From: Dimorphilus gyrociliatus
Lineage: Eukaryota; Annelida; Polychaeta; Dinophilidae
DNA length: 64,000 nucleotides
Direction: 5' to 3'
NCBI GenBank assembly: GCA_904063045.1
Contig: CAJFCJ010000001.1
Span: forward strand, 1,867,501-1,931,500
Part shown: positions 47,635-60,271 of the stretch, in pieces
How the letters are laid out: every line of letters begins with the position of its first letter
Position numbering within the stretch: position 1 is the first letter of the stretch
Position numbers and translations under genes: made by a program
Notes under the pieces: model-generated
Database searches by the model: none
Told to the model about the DNA's origin: nothing
What the model saw: the letters and a program-made list of their open reading frames with translations, nothing else

Positions 47635-50600
47635 TCACAGGAAATGTTTAGGTAAAATACTAAACGGCAATACAGGTTTAGTAAGTTCTAACTCAGCTGC
47701 GGTTGAGAAACAATCCACGGCATCATTTGGGTCGCCAAGATCATGGACGACTTGGCCCAAAAGACTCCTGAAGAAAACAGAAACTTACTTTTGCAAAAGA
47801 TACATGATATCTAAAAAATATACCAAGCTTCAGGACATGTAGGATCAACGTTTATGGCATCTCTAAGCATCTTTTCACTCATTCTAAGTTGACCAAGGGC
47901 TTGATAGATGATACCCTATATGAAGGAAAAAATTTTTACAAATTGTAGACTGTTTATATTATAAGTTTTAACAATTATACCATATGCTGATAAGTCTTCA
48001 CATGGCAACTATTTATGCTTAGTGCATTTTCATAACATTCCTTCGCCTCGCGAAATTTATATCTCATTTCAGCCAATCTTCCTTTCTGATAATTTTTTAT
48101 GATATATTTGGGTTGTAGTTTTTACTTGAACATCTCAAAAAGCTCTTGATATGAAGTTACTTACCAAATAGGCCACTAAGTAAGATAAAGGATTTATTAC
48201 ACCGGCTTCTGTAACGCAACGTTCGGCGTCTTCCAACCGTCCTTCTTCGAGATATAATTCGGCTAAAATATGATTAGTTCCAGCAATTAAAAGATGTATT
48301 ATATACTAATATATATTTATATTTGATAAATTATATGTGTATATCAGTACCTAAGTGAAGCCATATTTGAGATTGTATAACCCAAGGCTCACTTGGGCCA
48401 GGCTTTTGTTCAATTTTAGAGCCAACAGAAGACGCCAAATCAGACAACTGAGCCTCAATTTTCGATGCACAAATGGATTCGTTTCTAACTGATCCCGCTA
48501 TATTAGAAAAAAAAAAGAAATATTATCGAACAGTTCCGGATAAATATATAACCTGGAAATTTGATGAAGAATATAAAAATATAGCTAAAAGCCAATAAGT
48601 TAACCCATAATAACTCGCAAAAGCAACAACTTAGTATTTGCTGTTTGGCAAACAACTTTAGATAAAAAAAAAAGGTAAACTAGAGCAAAGAAAAGAATCT
48701 AGAAGGTGGCAAAAGTTAAAAAAATATTGAGGAATGGGGGATGCTTAACGTGCTCTATCCGCCTAAAGTACCTTTGAATTGTTCTGGCACTTGTAAATAT
48801 ATACGATCTGTATCAGATTCACAAAGAATTCCAGGATCAGAAAATCTTCGTTGAGTTAAATCGTGTTTCACTGGTGAAGATTTTTAACAATAACAATTTT
48901 GAGGTGATATAAAATTGAAAGGTTAGACGAACGACATATAAAAGTATTTAAAAAGATAGGATGTGCAAAAGTTATATAATATAGAAATAGGGCAGCTAAA
49001 TAAAGAGAAGTTGTCTGTTAATCACTAATGTACGATTAATGCTCACCCGATTCCCTATCGGATAACTCATTCAGTTGTGTATGAATCAAAGATCTATGAT
49101 CCGCTGTGCATTTATTCAAGAGTCCTGTTCCCCTTTCTTGACCATCTAAACCTTTTTCAAACATTTTCTTCCATAATTTCAGCATGGAAAGACATGTCGA
49201 TAAAGCTTCATCAAAACCAACTGCAACAACTTGCAAGCGAGATTTTGTGAACAGCAAGCTAAATCAAGTGAAGATATAAAAAATAAATGTATTGGTTTAA
49301 CGTTGAACATGCGAAATTATGTACCTAAAATTATCAGGATAATCCACAACAGCTGCGACAATAACATTTAATGCTTCGTTAAATTTTTGTTGAGATGATA
49401 GCAACAAAGCCAAGAGATGTAGAGAATGTACGTGATCCGGTTTCTTTTTCAAAGCCAACGTTATTGTTCTCAAAGCATCATTAACCTAAAACGTAAGAAA
49501 GAAACTTATATTGTAACATTATTATAGAGTATATTTATTTCTTTCTGGGAAAGAGAAAAATTATAACAATTATTCATTTGCTGAGTAATCAAACATTTTC
49601 ACAGGAAAAGCGAATTCAGTGAAGTATAGTTAGTGTAAACAGATATATATATATATATATATATATATACTGTATATACAGTATATATTTATACTATTAT
49701 ATACTGAATATATGTTATATTTAAATAAAACGTACATATATATACAGTATAAAATAATATTAGAATATATATATACTGTATATAAATTTATATATATATA
49801 TATATATATATACTATATCTTGAAGAAAATTGGGTATTGATTGGTCTAATGAAATTATTCGAAGATTTGCATTGAGAAATATAAGACTACATTAAACGTT
49901 ATACCTTTCCTTCATTTTTCTTTATAAAAAATGAAATTACTTTCATAGATTTTAAAAAATAAATATTTGTCTATAAAGACAAAAAATTACCGATCTATTC
50001 AAAGCTTGTTGTAAAGCTATATGGTACAGAGGTAAATAGTTTTCCGGATCGAGGGAATGAGCTCTGTTAATTGGAAAATATAAATGTATGAGAAATACAC
50101 AATAAATAATTGCAATATTTTCGTTACTTGTCAAAGCAAGCGCTTGCTTTTTTTCTATATTCAGCCTTCTCTGAATGAATTTTGGTCTCATCAACCATAA
50201 GAGTATATCCCACACCTAAAGCCAATAAAGCCCTCGATTTAATACATTTATTAGTATTTTCAGTAAGTTTGATAGCTGTTTTTGTCCATTCTATTCCCTC
50301 TTTAATCTATAAATTAAAAACAATTAAACCTTAATATTAAAAAAAATATCATAGGTGACTCTGTTTCTACTTACGTCTCGAACGTGATCAAAGCATATTT
50401 GAGCTGCCTGAAGGCATACTACATAGTCATTTGGTTTTATTTTGTGGCACCTTCGGAATGCTAACAAAGACCTATCATACTGAAAAATCCGTTCGATGCA
50501 ATTATAAAGTAACAATGTGTAATTAAACAAACTTGTCGAGCTGCATAGAGTGATAAAGCAAATTGCCTCCAAATGTGAATTTCGTCAAAAGCAAATTTCA

Positions 50601-52846
50601 TTGCTCTTTCAAATGTCTGTTAAGTTTTCACTTTTAGATCAAACAGCTATTTGTATGAAAATGATACAAACTTGAAAAATAATATTAAATTGTCCATGTT
50701 TCGTTAAAGCAATAGTAATAAGATCGTAAACTGCCGTGGCATTTTCAAAACGTCTAATTCTCTCTTCACGAAATTCTGGACGTCTTGTTACCAGAGCTTC
50801 TCTCGTTACCATTGTATCGGCAATAAGTAAAAGTAATAAAATCTCACTGAGTAAATCTTCTGGAACGTATAGACTGTTGAATGACAAAATTGATCAGATT
50901 ACAAGATGTGTTTTTGGAAAAATATTGTTGCTGATCAAATTGTTCAGATTTAACAATAGTTTATAAATATGCAATTACTTTGCACTAATTAGAGTGAATG
51001 ATTAACAGGATATATTAGTATATTCTAATATATACAGTGTGTATATATATATATGATCTTTGCACTTTATTTGTAATAATAAATGTGCAAATTTCATTCA
51101 TCTTACAATAAGCAAGTGATTAATTTTATAAATCGATTAGAAACTGTTTTAAAGCTTTGTCGTTTATGTTGATTTACCTAGTTTCTCTTAATTCAAAAGA
51201 ATTAAATGGTCTTCGAAACATTGGTGAACGTCTAAAATAATTGATAAATGAACCAAAGAAAAACACTAGTTAATAAAAACAAAAATAAAACGAAGAAATA
51301 AAAGAATCAGAATAAAACGTTAGAAAGATTAAAAATTTATCTAAATTGGTGTTTGCTAAATTCAAATATTATTTACTTTATAAGAAAAACATTTATCATA
51401 TACTGTATAAATAAAATACCCTACCTTCCGCCGTCATATTTTTTGGGTTTTGGAGAAGAGGGTGCACTTGGAGGGGTCCTATGTGTTGATAGTACTTCAT
51501 TTTTGTTCAAAGGTATATAAGTGCTCTCGCAAACTCCTCTCAATAATAATTCAGCTAGCTGACGGGCTAAAGTCTGTGAATAAATGATAAAAAATTTTAT
51601 TATTCTTAATAGAAATGTAAATTTAGATAGCTACTTGTCTCAAATGAGGGATTGAAGCTGTCTCAACACACTGTAACACCTCTCTTGACCTAGAAATACC
51701 TTTCTGTAAATCCCTGTTAACAAATAAAAATATTTTTGTTAATAATAACTTAAAAATTATGTTTATATACCCTTTAACTATATAGGCTAAAGGTGACTTT
51801 TGCATGGATTTTTCTATAATAGAACCTATACCAGGTAAATCAATAACTTCTGGTTGAAGCGACGCATTCCAAGTAGATAAAGTTGACATAGTTTTATTTC
51901 TGAGTGATTGTATCTGGAAAATATTTATTTAAATCATTTTGAATTTTTAGCAACACTAATAAACAAACAAAAACTTACTAGCAAAAGAGCCAAATCTCCT
52001 GCTCTCTCAAAACAGCTAATTATAGCATCCTGATTATTTACACCCTTAAATTTTGAAAGACGATTTGAGCTATTGCTATTTTCCAAGCATAAACCTTTAA
52101 TTGAAAAAGCTTCGGCTATTAATTTCAATCGTCTTATCGGAATTAGGTTAGTATTCAATGATTCCAACTTCAACTTTTCGTAATTTTCTAAACAGATCGA
52201 AAAATCTTTGCATGCAAAATATATTTTAACTTTCAAGAGGTTTGCTTCAAGCTTATATTCTTTCTGTCAAAGACATTTGTATAAATAATCATAACTCATT
52301 AAGTTTTGATAATACAAACTATTTCGGTTTTTCTTATAATTTCTTTAAATGTTGTTATACAGTGTTGGAACGTATCGTTGTGTGATATTGAAAAATTGTT
52401 GTCATTCTCAATAGGATATTCATGAAAGTGACGTTCTAGTTTGCATTCCGCTGATACCAGAAGCAAATAATCCTCTGCAAGTCAATATTAATAGTATTAT
52501 GATTCTGTTTAGGATATGCTACGTAGTCAATGCTATATAAATAAATTTTAATCATCACTCTTTTATTTGATGATTTATATCAGTTTATACGACTCTTATA
52601 AACATTATTAAAATCGTTTATATACAATAATTATAATTATTGAATGAAATACACTTATTATCGCTCCTTTAGAATAGCCCCTATTAATTAGATCGAAAAA
52701 GTCAAACAAAAAAACTATCTACCAAGGCCTTTAAATTTTCCAACATTTTGCTTTGTAATATCGTCAACTTTGGCCCAATTCGCTTCTCCCCTAAACTTTT
52801 CAATTTCATCCTCGAGCTTTTTAAGAGCTCTGGATTTGTTCGCCAT
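47635..52846 (-). CDS. TTC7: Tetratricopeptide repeat protein 7 (PI4KA complex scaffold)
   Basis: Many short exons from ATG 52846 to stop 47635. TTC7 bridges PI4KIII-alpha to EFR3 and FAM126 at the plasma membrane to make PI4P. Matches to vertebrate TTC7 in order: MANKSRALKKLEDEIEK start; RLKLIAEAFSIKGLCLEN with CFERAGDLALL (about 51990-52150); LAKQLAELLL-type stretch near 51540; the EALVTRR and ATAVYDLITIALTKHGQ region (about 50680-50810); the LRRCHKIKPNDYVV TPR (about 50400-50460); LFTKSRLQVVAVGFDEAL with LWKKMFEKG (about 49130-49260); RRFSDPGI (near 48830); PWVIQSQIWLHLAELYLEEGR (about 48200-48410); and a C-terminus of GDPNDAVDCFSTAAELE then LPFSILPK. No disrupted exon was seen, though I did not fix every boundary. 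One intron near 49600-49830 is expanded by TA repeats. Confidence 0.93.
49640..49815. repeat. Complex TA-rich repeat in a TTC7 intron
   Basis: Several TA runs interleaved with TATACTGTATATA, TATACAGTATA and TATACTGAATATA variants over about 175 bp. It sits entirely in an intron. Confidence 0.85.
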
Positions 52847-53057
52847 TTTAACGAAATATTCCGTTCTTCTAATTCCGTTTTAAATTTAGTGCACTTTCTT
52901 TTATCGAAGCATCAGATATTATCTTTATGACTAATTTATAAAGTTTTAAATAATCTCACATAATGATGTGAAATGCTTTATTTTAGACAATTATAGCGCA
53001 TGCGTATTGTAGATATGAATGACTTCCGGAGAGCTATATCAGTTTTACCGCGCAAAA
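52847..53057. promoter_or_regulatory. Compact bidirectional promoter, TTC7 / DTYMK
   Basis: Only 211 bp separate the two start codons, so both 5' UTRs and promoters must fit here. It contains a CpG-bearing patch near the DTYMK side (GCGCATGCG around 52997) and is AT-rich on the TTC7 side; no TATA box is obvious. Confidence 0.55.
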
Positions 53058-53940
53058 ATGATAAGAAGGGGTGCTTTGATTGTGTTGGAAGGATGCGACA
53101 AATGCGGTAAAACAACTCAAGCTAAACTCTTAGAAGAGTCGTTAATAAAGCATGGACTGTCTGTTCAATTTTTACGGTTTCCAGGTTAGCTTTATTATTT
53201 TTATCATGCCTTTTTTGAGATCGCACGTTTCTGTAGATCGCCAAACTATTATTGGTAAAATGTGTAATGATTACTTGCGGATGACAACGGAGTTAGAAGA
53301 TCATGCTATTCACCTCTTGTTCACAGCAAATCGATGGGAGCTGGTGTAAGCAAATAGAATATGAAGAGTACCCATTAAAATTTGTCATTTTCAATTATCT
53401 GCTAGACCGAAGATGATCAAACTGCTTGAGTCTGGAACAAATTTAATAGTTGATCGATATTCATATTCTGGCATCGCCTTCTCAGCTTTTAAAAAAGTAT
53501 TTACGAAAGTTTTTTTTCTTTTTCTAACTTTCTCGTCCCTAGAATGTAGACTTAAGCTGGTGCAAGCAAATGGAATCAGGACTCCCGAAACCCGATGCCG
53601 TTTTCTATTTGGACATTAATGATGAGGAAGCTTCTAAACGGGGAGATTACGGTAGAGAACGTTATGAAAATAGGAATAATCAAATTAGGGTGGCAGAGAT
53701 ATACGAGACTTTTAAAAAAGAAAAATATTGGAACGTCAGTAAATCATGTTACGACCGATCTAAATGTATTTAATTAATTTCCTTCTTTATTAGATTATTA
53801 ATGCGAACAGATCAGTTGAAGATATCCATACAGATTTGTTTAGATCAGCTTTGAAAGTTATTACCGATTCTGGGGATAAAATTATAAGCAAACTGTGGGA
53901 TCAAGAACAACATGATCAAGGAGATTTTATCGAAAAGTAA
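53058..53940 (+). CDS. DTYMK: Thymidylate kinase (dTMP kinase)
   Basis: Five exons: 53058-53184, 53237-53345, 53406-53496, 53543-53734 and 53794-53940; 221 residues (human 212). It phosphorylates dTMP to dTDP for DNA synthesis. The N-terminus reads [20 protein letters not shown], with the P-loop GCDKCGKT (human GVDRAGKS). Other motifs: [15 protein letters not shown]; the catalytic [14 protein letters not shown] (DRY motif); [13 protein letters not shown]; and the lid region [16 protein letters not shown]. The protein ends with [10 protein letters not shown] plus a few extra residues beyond the human end. Exon 4 must end at the weak donor GTCAGT (53735): the apparently better GTAAAT four bases on breaks the frame, while GTCAGT restores W-N-I-I-N-A-N-R-S, which aligns with the human sequence. 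Confidence 0.97.
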
Positions 53941-56517
53941 TGTTCATTTATGTTAAAGTTCTTATAAGTTTTTTCTTTGAAATAAACCAACTTACAATAT
54001 ATTAACAAGTTTGTTATATAACTATTGAATATAAATAATCATAAGTATAGAGATCTTCCATTATTACTCTTTTTGATATTTCATCTTAATCCTGCTAAGA
54101 TACTTGAAGATTTTTTTCTAGGGTTTAGAGCGATAAAGAAGCCATAAAAACATTCCAAAAGAGAAAAATATTGTCGTAAGGAGATTTAAAAGAAACAAGT
54201 TAGCGTTAAATTTTAGGCGAAAAAATAGAGATGCAATGTTGATGAATGAATCTACTGTATTTAAGACTCCAGTGAATGAAAGTATTTTTATTCTTTCAAA
54301 ACAGGCACTTTACAACGAGATTGTTAGGCTTTCACAGTTCAGGATAATTTTTCTCAGCACAGTAATAATTCTTTAGCATGTATTCTGTATTACTGCTAAC
54401 TATTTCATCATGAAAACTCTTTACTTCTAACCTTTACTCTATTAATATTGTTCTAAGTTTACATTAGACAAAATAATGGTACAGACGTATTTTTGCACTA
54501 TAAAAAAATACAAATAGATGAAAAGCCTCCAAAAAGAATTCTAGTAGAAAAGCCAAAAAGAATTTATTTTCTAATTTAGTTTCGTTTTGGGGAAAAAAGC
54601 AAAAATAATCCAAACGGATATATATTGCTTATTCACATCACGAAAAACGTTTTCTCAAGCCTATCCGTATTTTATTTAATTAACAGTTTTTTGAATAGCT
54701 ATAAGACTAGTAAAAAACAAGATAATGTTATAAAAATAGGAGAATAATTGACTTGGTATACTTAATATTGTAGTTATGAATTAATTAAATACAATGAAGA
54801 AGTCTTAATTTCGTCTGTTTGGAATAGACAATAATATACTTCTACAGAGAAATACATTTACCCAAATTTTTCATCGATATGGCTAATCTCGAGAACCTTC
54901 AAGAGGCCTATATATCTATTAGATTTTCTTTAGATCCGATAGGAATCGTTCGTTCTAAGAATATTTCACTAAATTTGCAAATTTTGAGGAAAGAGTACTT
55001 TTCTCACCTTTTTTCTTCTTTTGTCAATCAATCTAATAATAAATTCAATTGAAGTTGGATTTTTTTCCCGTCTCTTGGTCTTTCCTTCATCGTCTCTTCT
55101 GGTAGTCCTCAACTTGATATTACATTTCTTCTGTTCAGTTAACTGTTAGATTTCATCGATTGGATTTCAGCTGTGTTATCAGTTCTATGACATTCCCTTT
55201 TAAAGGCGAATAATCCGTAAAAAAAGTTCATCCTATTTCATTCCTAAGTAATAAACTAGAGTAGAATACGCTATTTATCATAAGAGAAGATTATCCAGAT
55301 CTTTTCCAAGATGTATCAAGTAGAACGCTAGTGGTCTTAGTTTTTTAATTTTTGTTTGAGTCTTAGATTTTTAGTAATTGTAGAATAAAGCTGTTCATCT
55401 TATTCCTTCTCTATGCCAAAAAGAATCATATTCTATTTGGTAAAACTTTTGGTTAACCGGTTAATCTACAAACAAGTAGACTTAATAAAGCAATTTTTTA
55501 GGTTTAATTTGTATTTAATGAAACTTCTCTTCTTTCCTCCTACGGTTTATATAACAATGGTTAATTGCAAATTTCTAGTGAACTTCTATCAATGAAATCC
55601 GATTAGTAGAAAGGAAAACTATTTGTCACGTTCCACGAAATTTAGCGGAATAAGCTCCGTATTTCTCTTCACGGGTAAATAATACTTCTAGTCTAGTCGA
55701 AACGAAGTGTTGCAATTATTGTGTTAAGACATCGTTTATGCATCACGTTACAGTGATTTCAGGCCTACCTTATAGTTATTATAATAAAATCGAATAAAGC
55801 ATCTTTCGCAAAGAAAAAAAGTGTTGTTGTTGATAGGTTCAGCCAAATTTCAGAGTTTATTGAAGAGGTTTGTTTAAGCAACTTATAATTTAAAGAATAT
55901 AGGAAAGAATATTAATCCTTTCCCGGAAGAGTTCCTTCATATTTCGGCCTTTGCAACGCCACCTATGCAGATCTTAGTGAGCAGTTTTACAAGACTGTGA
56001 ACTTACGTTGGTGGTCTAGGAACTGTTAACGAACAACATAGAGGTAAATCTTTTCTTAAGAAATTACAGTTATAGTCTATGAAGTTGATAAGTATAATAT
56101 TTAAGAGAGCTTAATATATAATACGATATCATAAGAGTGCAAACAATACTTTTCTGGAGCATAAATGTAATTATCTCGGAAACAAAAAACCAATTGAAAG
56201 TCACCAATTTGAGCTAATTGTCAACTTTTCCTGGAAAAAGTTATGGCTTCTGTGATTAGCGATAAAACATTGTTACTGTGAAATATAGGAAAGGCAGCAT
56301 AAGAATCATTTTTAAACATTTTCAAAGTATTTAACTAATATATTTATAATATAATATATACTATATACTGCAAAAAGATTCTTCCTTTCAAACTATTATT
56401 GCCTAAATGAGAATACTTGAACCATATCTATGTATTCTTTTTTAGAACGTTCTAAACGGATACTATTTCTATTGCAGATATTATTACAGGTTTACTGACT
56501 TGACGAATACAGACAAA
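53941..56517. other. Spacer between DTYMK and the CD20-like gene
   Basis: 2.6 kb, AT-rich, no supported coding exon. A 5' UTR exon for the next gene may end at a donor-like AGAG|GTAAAT near 56042, because an acceptor (TTATTACAG) lies at about 56499, 19 bp before its ATG context. The small ORF at 55413-55595 looks like chance. Confidence 0.45.
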
Positions 56518-57812
56518 ATGGCAGACACAAATATGTCAAATGAAAATCCACAATTTCAAAATTTTCGTTCAAATATCCAAATGCAACCTCGAGTTAGTTT
56601 ATTTTTTATTTCTTTATTCTTACATATTAATTAAAGATTATCAACTAAAAAAAGATGTTTAGTTTTAGAATCGGAGTTTAGAGATGCTACCAAGTATCTT
56701 ACTTTTCATTTTATTGTATATATCAAAGCCACATCAATAAATATACTTCCAAACATGTCAAAATCTATCAGATAAAGATAATTCTTATGAAATAAGAACA
56801 TTTTAATATAACTTTATAGGGAGCTGGTAGTCCTAATTTGGAAGGTTATCCCCTAAGAAATACAAAGTATAACGGAAAAGCTTCTAAAATTCTTGGAATT
56901 TTGCAACTAGTTTTTGCAATTACGGCAATTATTCCAAACTCGATTATCATTACTATGACAGCAAACAGTTTCGAGTATCCCGCTCTACATAGAATTGGAG
57001 CAGCATTTTGGTCTGGAGTCCCATTCGTAATTGCCGCCATTCTTGGTATTGTTGCCGCAAAAAAGAAACAAACTTGCCCTGTAAGCCCCTCAATTTAATT
57101 CTAAATTAAGAATATAATATTATGACTGATGCTAACAGATTGTTGGATTTATGGCTATGTCAATAATATCAGCTGTCTTCTCTGTCGTACTACTCACAAT
57201 AGGAATTGTTGGCATCGCTGCTATATATGACGAAAGTTATGAATTAGAATATAGATATAATACTGATTTTATGACCTTATTGAACAAAAACTTTGTAAAT
57301 ATATTTTATCTTCATTTCCTTTATTTTCATATATTATCTAAATAATGAATTTTTTGATTATTTTCACTAGAATATCGTAATAATAATGTATATCTTTCTG
57401 ATATTGTCCGCACTGGGTGAGGGCATTACTTGTATAGTTTCTGCAGCAATATGCTGCAAGGCTGTCTGTTGCTGTCACCAGGTTAGGACAATAACAATCA
57501 AACGATTGAATAATTTTAGAAATTCATCTAAAATCATTCACAACAGGGAATTTCAGATATTCTATACGGTCAACCATACTATAATCGATTACCAGACGAA
57601 AGACACGTTATTCCAGCTCTCTCATCGGTAAAGTATAAGTATAAGATGACTGAATTTTTTTTTATTTCATTTTCCCGATTCATTGGAATCTCTAGGAGCC
57701 AAGACAAATACCGGTATCCAACTTGGAGCAGGGTACATCCCCGGGCAATACATTACCTGGTTCTCCAGTTTGCGCTGATGTAACCCATCTAATATCAACC
57801 GAAAATTGCTAG
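56518..57812 (+). CDS. CD20/MS4A-like four-pass membrane protein
   Basis: Six exons, every junction in phase 0: 56518-56592, 56820-57080, 57139-57294, 57371-57481, 57547-57627 and 57696-57812; 266 residues. Four membrane segments are clear: ILGILQLVFAITAIIPNSII; then GAAFWSGVPFVIAAILGIVA; then GFMAMSIISAVFSVVLLTIG after a cytosolic KKKQTC loop; and IVIIMYIFLILSALGEGITC, ending in a Cys cluster (ICCKAVCCC) that could be palmitoylated. The first and last parts are polar and cytoplasmic, and the tail is Pro/Ser-rich. The FWSGVPF..A..GI.AAKK pattern before a short loop is that of the CD20/MS4A family. Biochemical role is unknown; members of this family act in membrane signalling or ion handling. 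Convergent with the MMP gene. Confidence 0.8.
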
Positions 57813-58004
57813 CTTTGAATGGAAAAATTCGAAAGATTTAGCTAAAGGAATTCTTGAAGTCTCCCTAATTTTTTTTCATTTTCCTATAAAGATCCTACTT
57901 ATTGTGGAAAATAATAGAACTTATCAAACTTTTAAATTTAATATTACGCTTCAATTCTTATTAAACTTGACCTAATTATTAGAAGTCAAGGTGTTTTTAT
58001 TGTA

Positions 58005-60271
58005 CTAATATCGGTCAATAGCTTTAGAGCATCTTAGCCAAGCTCTTGAATTGCTTCTCGTTCCGCCAACGAAGTTATATGTTCTCAAATCAACAGTGCG
58101 ATAACTAGATGAGAAAAAAAGGATTTAGAAAATATTATCAAATGTAATTATCACGTGATTGAAAACAGTAAGCATTTAACTCACCTTTTACCACTGAATA
58201 AGAACAAATGATCAGGAAATGAAGCAGATATCAAAGCAGCAGTGGGAGTCCTATTCATAAAAGACCATCTACTCCTTGAATACTTCCTCCTACCCTCGAC
58301 TCTTCTTGTAATTGTATTGAACTCAAAATAGATGGAGCTCTAGAAAAAAAAAATAGATAATCTTATAATTCAGCTAGCAAGCAATTTACGGAGCCTCTGG
58401 TCTTCATCAAGATAGCCGTATTTCTTTTTTCGGGATCCATAAATGCAGCATAGGTCGTAAAGCTCAATTTCTTCTTTTCTATCAATCTTTTCCTATAAAC
58501 ATCGTACGTGAAAAGAGTTTTCACTGAAAAAGATTGTAAATCGTCAAATGTTATTTACAAAGAGGATAAACAATATTTCCATTTCATTTACTAACAGCTC
58601 GTTAGAAATAAGTAGCCTAAATCTCTATCATAGAAGGCACTGAACATTTTCTTGCTTGGAAGCCCCGGAAAATAGCGCTGCAGAGTTGATCTTTGCTCTA
58701 AGGCACCGTCATAAGAATCTAGACGCCAAACATATCTGCCAACAAAAGCGAAAATATCTTCATAGCTTTCCCCGTATACTGGAACTAAAGATAAGAAATG
58801 AAAATATATTACATAACTTATTGTATTTACAGCTACAAACCTTGAACTATGGAATCGAATCTCGAATATCTATCACAATCTTTAGGATTCAAACGTCCAC
58901 TAGGCTGAGTTGGAACAACAGGTGGCTTGGTTGGTTTGGGGGGATTTGGTCCGTTTGGTCCTCCTGTGTGAGGAATTTGAGAATTTTTAGCACAAATGCA
59001 TTTAAAAATAACTTGTACCGTATAATCTCTGAATTCTGTAAATATCGTCGCCATCCAATTGAAAGTTGAAACCTTCGGGTGGAGTTCCTCTAGAAGGATA
59101 CATAACGGCTCCTTCAACGCTTGAATGGGTTAGCCCTAAATTGTGACCTAATTCATGAACAAGTGTCATAATAGTTCCAGTCTCTTTCTCAACATCCCTC
59201 CAACTTTCTTCGTCGTCCATATGTAAACGTCCGTCATCTGGATAGAAGGCATGAGCTAAGACTCCACCTGTAATAAGAATGACTTATAAGCTATACCTTA
59301 ACATGGAATTTTTCCCACGAACCTGGTCCATCAAAATTGGCATCACCGTGAAATCTTGAAGCAAATCTAACTTTAATATCTGCCGAGTTAAGATCTGAAG
59401 ATTCTCTTGCAGTAATACCAGACACATCCGCCCAATACCTGAACGCTTTGTCAATCATTGATCTGACAAAAAAAACATCAAATCACACAAAATAATAAAA
59501 CAAATAAGTTAATTACCTCTGTGCACCTGAGGAAAATTGTCCACTGCTCTGTTCCAAGAACCATGTAAAGTGTTTTTTACCACCAGACCAAGGGCTATCT
59601 ATTAAACATGAAAAGACCTATACTAAAAAGTAAGAATTCAGCCTATACCCATTTAATTAAGCTAGTGAATCCAAAGGGAAAAATGGATATAAAATACTTT
59701 TTTCTTCCCCATTTTAAATATTTTTTAGCTAGTCATAAATTATTTATCCAATTACCAGTTTAATAAATATGGAGTGAAAAGCAGAGCCGAAAGCTTTACC
59801 TTGTCTCGTTGCAAAAGCTATTCGTCTTTTATCCACGTTACCTTCACCAAAATCAGCCATTCCACATCTTTTCGAATTCATTTTTCTACTTGTAACTGCA
59901 TCCAATTTTCCAGTTTGAGGAATATGCATCATAGCTTGAAATTTCCTTATTAGTGGAAATTATCTATAATTTGTATTAACAAAAAAAAAGGATTATATAA
60001 CTAACTTAACACCCCGTTCGAATGTATTTTTATCCAAACCGGTTCCAGTTGGTGGTTTTTCAGCATAACCAAACTGAATAAGAAAACCCTATATTAAAAA
60101 AAATGTTATATTTATTTAAAATTCATAATAGATGAACTATATAACGGTTCTACTAATTAATTATATAGAATATAGGACAAAAATAAGTACGTATGGATCA
60201 ACTTTATTTGGTTTTGGTTCGCAGAAGACCAATATTACAGCTGAAATAGCTATTGATACCGTAAGCTTCAT
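58005..60271 (-). CDS. Secreted matrix metalloproteinase with hemopexin domain
   Basis: Eleven short exons from ATG 60271 to stop 58005, about 480 residues. Order: signal peptide (MKLTVSIAISAVILVF); propeptide (FLIQFGYAEKP; KKFQAMMHIPQTGKLDAVT); cysteine switch KRCGMAD; catalytic domain with DKAFRYWADVSG, the metal/structural region HGDANFDGPGGVLAHAFYP, the zinc site HELGHNLGLTH (three His and the Glu intact) and Met-turn VMYP; a proline-rich hinge (GGPNGPNPPKPTKPPVV); and a hemopexin-like domain from CDRYSRFDSIVQ to the last Cys in WLRCSKAI. It should cleave extracellular matrix after loss of the propeptide. No furin RXKR site, fibronectin repeats, membrane anchor or GPI tail was seen, so it is a simple secreted type. 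Divergent from TMEM67. Confidence 0.93.

Noticed and set aside
58656-59069. Plus-strand ORF of 137 residues
   Set aside because: Antisense to the hemopexin, hinge and catalytic exons of the MMP gene.
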